A stretch of DNA of 17,307 bases from positions 1-17,307 of the forward strand of contig JAUVJB010000035.1 in the NCBI GenBank assembly GCA_030592465.1, given 5' to 3'. Every line of letters starts with the position of its first letter. The stretch's first letter is position 1. The translations under genes were made by a program, and so were the position numbers. Below, piece by piece: positions 16,445 to 17,307 of the stretch. The notes beneath the pieces are model-generated. The model searched no databases and was not told where the DNA came from. It was given only the letters and a program-made list of their open reading frames with translations. The DNA comes from Bacteroidota bacterium (GTDB lineage: Bacteria > Bacteroidota > Bacteroidia > Bacteroidales > B39-G9).

Positions 16445-17161
16445 TTACTTAAAAATATTTTTTTTAGGAACAGTAGCAACAAAATCTTTTAAATAGAAGG
16501 GTTCAAAATAGGCAGTATCTTCAATTTTTTTATCTAAAAATGATTGATATGAAAGAGCTGTCATATCTTTTGCCGAAGGGAAAACACCATCAATAAAAAA
16601 AGCATTTCTGTTTTTAATAATATCTTTACATTTATCAGCACCATTGCCAAAAAAAATAATTTTTCTGTTTTCTAATAACTTTTTATACGAATTTTCGTCA
16701 ATAATATCAGCTGATACTTTTACCTTTTGTTGGTTATTAAAATCATAAAATGCTGAATAAACCTCCATTCGCCTAGCATCAATCATTGGGCAAAACCACA
16801 AGTTTTCAACATCAGAAATATTTAAAGAATTTAATTTATTGCTGTTAACAACTCCCCATGCCATTAATTGTAAAGTGCCAATACCAATTAACGGTTTGTC
16901 AACTGCATAACAAATACCTTTTGCCACTGAAACACCTATTCGCAGACCCGTATATGAACCGGGACCTTTGCTCACTGCAACTGCATCGAGCTGTAACGCT
17001 GAAATGTTATTTTGTTTTAACATCTCATCAATAAAAACCGTTAAGATAGTTGAATGTGATTTGTCTTCTTTGCTCTCTTTATAATCAATTAATTTACCGT
17101 TTTCTGAAAGTGAAACAGAACATACATTTGTCGATGTTTCTATATTTAAAATTACAGCCAT
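16445..17161 (-). CDS. tsaB: tRNA t6A37 threonylcarbamoyltransferase complex subunit TsaB
   Basis: TsaB is the ASKHA-fold scaffold that dimerises with TsaD and recruits TsaE for t6A37 modification of ANN-decoding tRNAs. This 238-residue protein opens with AVILNIETSTNVCSVSLSENG (2-22), the phosphate-binding-like strand pair of the family. It carries KGPGSYTGLRIG (65-76), the most diagnostic TsaB segment, and SVAKGICYA. The length is typical. The start ATG is followed directly by this conserved opening, so it is secure. The neighbours tsaD, tsaE and tsaC are not in the window. Confidence 0.95.
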   Translation of the reverse strand: MAVILNIETSTNVCSVSLSENGKLIDYKESKEDKSHSTILTVFIDEMLKQNNISALQLDAVAVSKGPGSYTGLRIGVSVAKGICYAVDKPLIGIGTLQLMAWGVVNSNKLNSLNISDVENLWFCPMIDARRMEVYSAFYDFNNQQKVKVSADIIDENSYKKLLENRKIIFFGNGADKCKDIIKNRNAFFIDGVFPSAKDMTALSYQSFLDKKIEDTAYFEPFYLKDFVATVPKKNIFK

Positions 17162-17189
17162 TGTATCCCTTTATCTAAATAGTCTTTGC

Positions 17190-17305
17190 AAGAAAACGCC
17201 AACTACTGCGTTATTCTCGCTTTTGAAACAGTCATTTACGAAAGTAAACTCCTTGATTTCATCCGCCAGCTGGCGGATCGAAAGCCTTGTCTTTGACGTT
17301 TTCTT
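17190..17305. repeat. Inverted-repeat element with internal CCGCCAGCTGGCGG palindrome
   Basis: AAGAAAACGCCAA (17190-17202) and TTGACGTTTTCTT (17293-17305) are inverted repeats with one mismatch in 13. They enclose a hairpin TTTAC-GAAA-GTAAA (17235-17248) and the perfect 18-bp palindrome ATCCGCCAGCTGGCGGAT (17261-17278). The palindrome core matches the repeats at 5839 and 5911. The element may continue past the window end. Confidence 0.65.
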
Positions 17306-17307
17306 AT

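Overview
The window is an AT-rich bacterial chromosome segment, most likely from an uncultured member of the Bacteroidota. The evidence is indirect: TAnnTTTG-type promoter boxes upstream of several genes, mostly weak or absent Shine-Dalgarno sequences, and familiar gene types (an outer-membrane lipoprotein-sorting-like protein beside an RND exporter, a DUF3108 protein beside EF-P, TsaB). No rRNA, tRNA, transposase or CRISPR array was seen.

Left part (1-5501, all minus strand). In transcription order this holds a TetR-family repressor, a small cupin, a two-repeat RND/MMPL exporter and its LolA-like periplasmic partner. They look like one self-regulated export operon, with an imperfect 20-bp operator-like dyad directly upstream of the repressor. 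A strong hairpin after the LolA-like gene separates this unit from a metallophosphoesterase lipoprotein. That gene overlaps by 35 bp an exported barrel-like protein that runs off the left edge of the window and has no earlier annotation.

Middle (5502-12330, plus strand). A 709-bp gene-free region carries palindromic repeats and a tandem heptamer array. It leads into gatE-gatD, the two subunits of the archaeal-type Glu-tRNA(Gln) amidotransferase, separated by one base. Bacteria normally use GatCAB or GlnRS, so this pair is the most unusual content of the window. The same heptamer recurs just after gatD. A well-formed Bacteroidota promoter then starts a surface-polysaccharide pair: a Wzz-like chain-length regulator and an O-antigen ligase/polymerase-like membrane protein.

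Right part (12380-17161, minus strand). In ascending coordinate order the genes are a GAF-SpoIIE (RsbU-like) PP2C phosphatase, elongation factor P, an exported DUF3108 protein, a SAM-dependent methyltransferase and TsaB (tRNA t6A synthesis). The methyltransferase lies between a complete and a partial copy of a GTCATTGC-ended palindromic element, so it may be an insertion between otherwise ordinary housekeeping genes. The right end of the window is another inverted-repeat element containing the CCGCCAGCTGGCGG palindrome that also occurs in the middle gap.

Functionally the window mixes translation accuracy and aminoacylation (GatDE, EF-P, TsaB) with envelope work (RND/LolA-like export, Wzz, O-antigen ligase, DUF3108). 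At least three families of short non-coding repeats occupy the intergenic gaps.
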